From Oxyruncus cristatus (lineage: Eukaryota; Chordata; Aves; Passeriformes; Cotingidae), in assembly GCA_013399855.1 (NCBI GenBank), contig VXAY01001311.1, positions 1,365,944 to 1,429,943 of the forward strand: 64,000 nucleotides of DNA. Reading direction: 5' to 3'. Numbering within the stretch: the first letter of the stretch is position 1; each line of letters begins with the position of its first letter. Of this stretch, positions 62,001-64,000 are shown in pieces. The notes beneath the pieces were generated by a model. It ran no database searches. It was not told where the DNA came from and saw nothing but the letters and a program-made list of their open reading frames with translations. A program made the position numbers and the translations under genes.

Positions 62001-64000
62001 GTCTGAGAATAATCTATGTGTCATTGTTTCCAAAGGACAAAACTGCATGCAAACCACTCATAAATATACACTTAGCATGTATATTTACATGCTACACATT
62101 TAAACATCAGTAGAGATTGAATACTCTTAGCTACATTGAAATTCCAATGAATTCTGATAATGAACTTATTTGTGTCATCCATATATTTTGCCAAAAAAAA
62201 GATCTTTTTGAGATCTCGGTGTATACCATTTTTTGCATTGTAATGAAGATTTTTTTTAAGAATAAAAATTAAAAAAAAAAAAGATAAAAGAAAAAGTATG
62301 TAGAGTATCTTCACACTACAGGCTGGAGGCTAAGGGGCTCCTCAGAAGTTATTTAATACCTGTTTCAGATTACTCAGATCAGGGGCTTGAACTTCAAACT
62401 CCCACACTCCAGCAATGATGTGCAGAAAGGGATAACCAGTTAGACATTCAGGCTGTGGATCTGCACATAAGGGAGAAGGTTAGCATCTTGCTTTTCTCCA
62501 GCCATTGAGAAAATACCTGATTTCATATAAAGGTCTTGGGACTTTATTTGCCCCGGTTTGGAAAACACTGTGTCCCTTGATCTTTCGGTTCAGCTCCTGT
62601 GGACTTTAGTGCCAGCAGCAGTTTGCTGGATTAAGTTTTTCCCTTGTGTGCCTGGAAACCACAGTCCACTGCAGGGATATTGCAAGCTGCTCTTCCACAT
62701 GTTAGATGCTCCATCTTGGATAGCAGAGCTGATGCTTGCTAAATATGGCTATTAACTCAGTTCAGCAATTAGTTGGATGGTGCCAACATAGTTCAAGGTA
62801 CAAGGAGCACCGTGGAAAGGAGCAGTGCATCTTCTCACCTGAGCATGGAAAGCATCCCTTCCTCCCATGGAGAGCCAGCTGGTTTAAGAATGTTAATTGC
62901 TCCTGGGAATCTCGCACTGTGCTGCTTTGATGTCTGATTCGACAGGAAGGTACTGTCTCAGGGCAAGGTAGTAGGACACCAGGTCCCAGTAAGCTTGATA
63001 TAAAAAAGGGCGTGAGGGGGTGATAGTTACAAGCCAGACAACAAATCATTTAAGAGCTGAGCAATGAAGGTGGGAGCAGTCATGTGGTAACGGGATTTGC
63101 ATGTTTTACATCCCTACCCACTGCTGGCATGGCAGCTTGTTCCAGTGAATTTCCTCGTTGCAGAAGAGTAAACTTTGTTTATTTTGTCCAAATTCAGCTT
63201 AAACAAGCTGATAAATGCATGTTGTGATGACTGTTGTTTAACATTTGTTGGTCCTCTGTGTATTTGTGTGTGTTATATAATTCAGTAGTAAGGTATTTAA
63301 AAAATCCTTTATAACCACTTCTTTGTCAGGTATTGTCTGAGCCAACTGCTAAATTCTTATTTTACATCTATGTTGACTTAATCTTTGCTTCAGGGGAGAA
63401 ATCACTGTACATAATGATAGACAATTACTGTGACATGCCCCTCTGCATGAGAATCTCAACTGCATTCTCTGTCTTTGTGCTCCATATTTTCCTAAGCATT
63501 TTATTCTGAATTTCCTTGCCTTGTGACTGCTCCCTGCTTTGTATTACTTGGTTGTCCAAGTGTTCCTATTTGACTGCTTTGTCTTTTCCGCCTACAGATA
63601 AATATGTTCCCTTCATTAATGTGCTCTCTTGTGTCTTGCTTCTGAGGAGTTAGTTGTCTACTACCTTTACTGCTCTTAGTCTCATCTTTAATTTTTATTT
63701 CCCTAACTAAACCATTAAATGACTTACCTGGGGTAATAATTGAGTGAAGTTGCATTGAAGCTTATATTCAGATGAAAGCTGTTACAGACTCGATGTAAGT
63801 TAATTACTCTTATCTACTCTACTCACATTCTGACATGTTCAGGAAAAAAATCCCTTACCCTTTGTGTATGCTGTGCAGTTGGTGGGCCACCCTTGGCACT
63901 CCATGCACACCTAGAGCTTCCTGTGCTTTCACCTTTGGTCTGGGAGGAATCTTCATCCGTATGCAATTTTGGGTTTTAGACTGGCACCTGCCATGCACTG
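59049..64000. other. Intergenic DNA; first kilobase may be retroviral remnant
   Basis: The first 1.2 kb to the right of the LTR would be internal retroviral DNA if the LTR is a 3' LTR. The - strand frames there (59440-59673 and 59886-60224, at most 112 codons) show no retroviral protein motif I can identify, so this stays open. From about 60.4 kb the sequence is AT-rich, with a hairpin at 62073-62094 and an A run at about 62270-62281. No exon of a neighbouring gene is recognised up to the window edge. Confidence 0.5.
62073..62094. repeat. Inverted repeat, 9-bp arms
   Basis: The arms 'tagcatgta' and 'tacatgcta' surround a 4-base spacer. In AT-rich sequence this may be chance. Confidence 0.7.

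Noticed and set aside
10386..64000. Possible exon of CMAS, the expected convergent neighbour
   Set aside because: None of the frames on either strand resembles the conserved C-terminal region of CMP-sialic acid synthetase.
1..64000. CRISPR arrays, bacterial operons, phage or plasmid modules
   Set aside because: There are no regularly spaced repeats and no dense co-oriented genes; the base composition and CR1 content are those of a vertebrate nuclear genome.

Overview
The window looks like bird nuclear DNA. It is AT-leaning and gene-poor, has intron-sized spacing, and is dotted with CR1 LINE copies that carry the typical avian 3' tail. One exon encodes the end of a vertebrate ganglioside sialyltransferase. 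Two single-N positions, each flanked by a direct duplication, point to a draft assembly. The species cannot be fixed from the sequence. A candidate retroviral LTR with overlapping TATA and polyadenylation signals would suit a songbird or other neoavian, but that is inference.

Layout: positions 1-9898 are the last intron of ST8SIA1 (GD3 synthase, alpha-N-acetylneuraminide alpha-2,8-sialyltransferase), read on the + strand. It carries a CR1 coding-region relic, a short CR1 3' tail, a (GGATG)8 array and a 26-bp tandem duplication. Positions 9899-10385 are the final coding exon of ST8SIA1. The small sialylmotif, motif III and motif VS are intact and the stop codon is at 10383-10385. The 3' UTR follows and contains a (TG)13 run. 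Candidate AATAAA signals lie at 11172 and 12235, but the true 3' end cannot be fixed.

From about 12.2 kb to 64 kb I recognise no protein-coding exon. This is intergenic DNA downstream of ST8SIA1, possibly including more UTR. It holds one nested CR1 on the + strand (28.6-29.2 kb) and a series of CR1 3'-end fragments on the - strand (34.5, 38.1, 41.7, 49.0 and 55.1 kb). A + strand CR1 tail at 53.3 kb sits beside older CR1/L3-like relics (53.4-53.6 and 54.3-54.9 kb). A candidate LTR on the - strand lies at 58.6-59.0 kb. In mammals the neighbour on this side of ST8SIA1 is CMAS, in convergent orientation; no CMAS exon is visible here.

I found no CRISPR array, operon, RNA gene or new multi-gene system. 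The most useful observations are the two assembly-junction duplications, lineage-specific changes in the ST8SIA1 exon, the nested CR1, the LTR with its unexplained flank, and one 210-codon open frame at 52.3-52.9 kb of unknown meaning.
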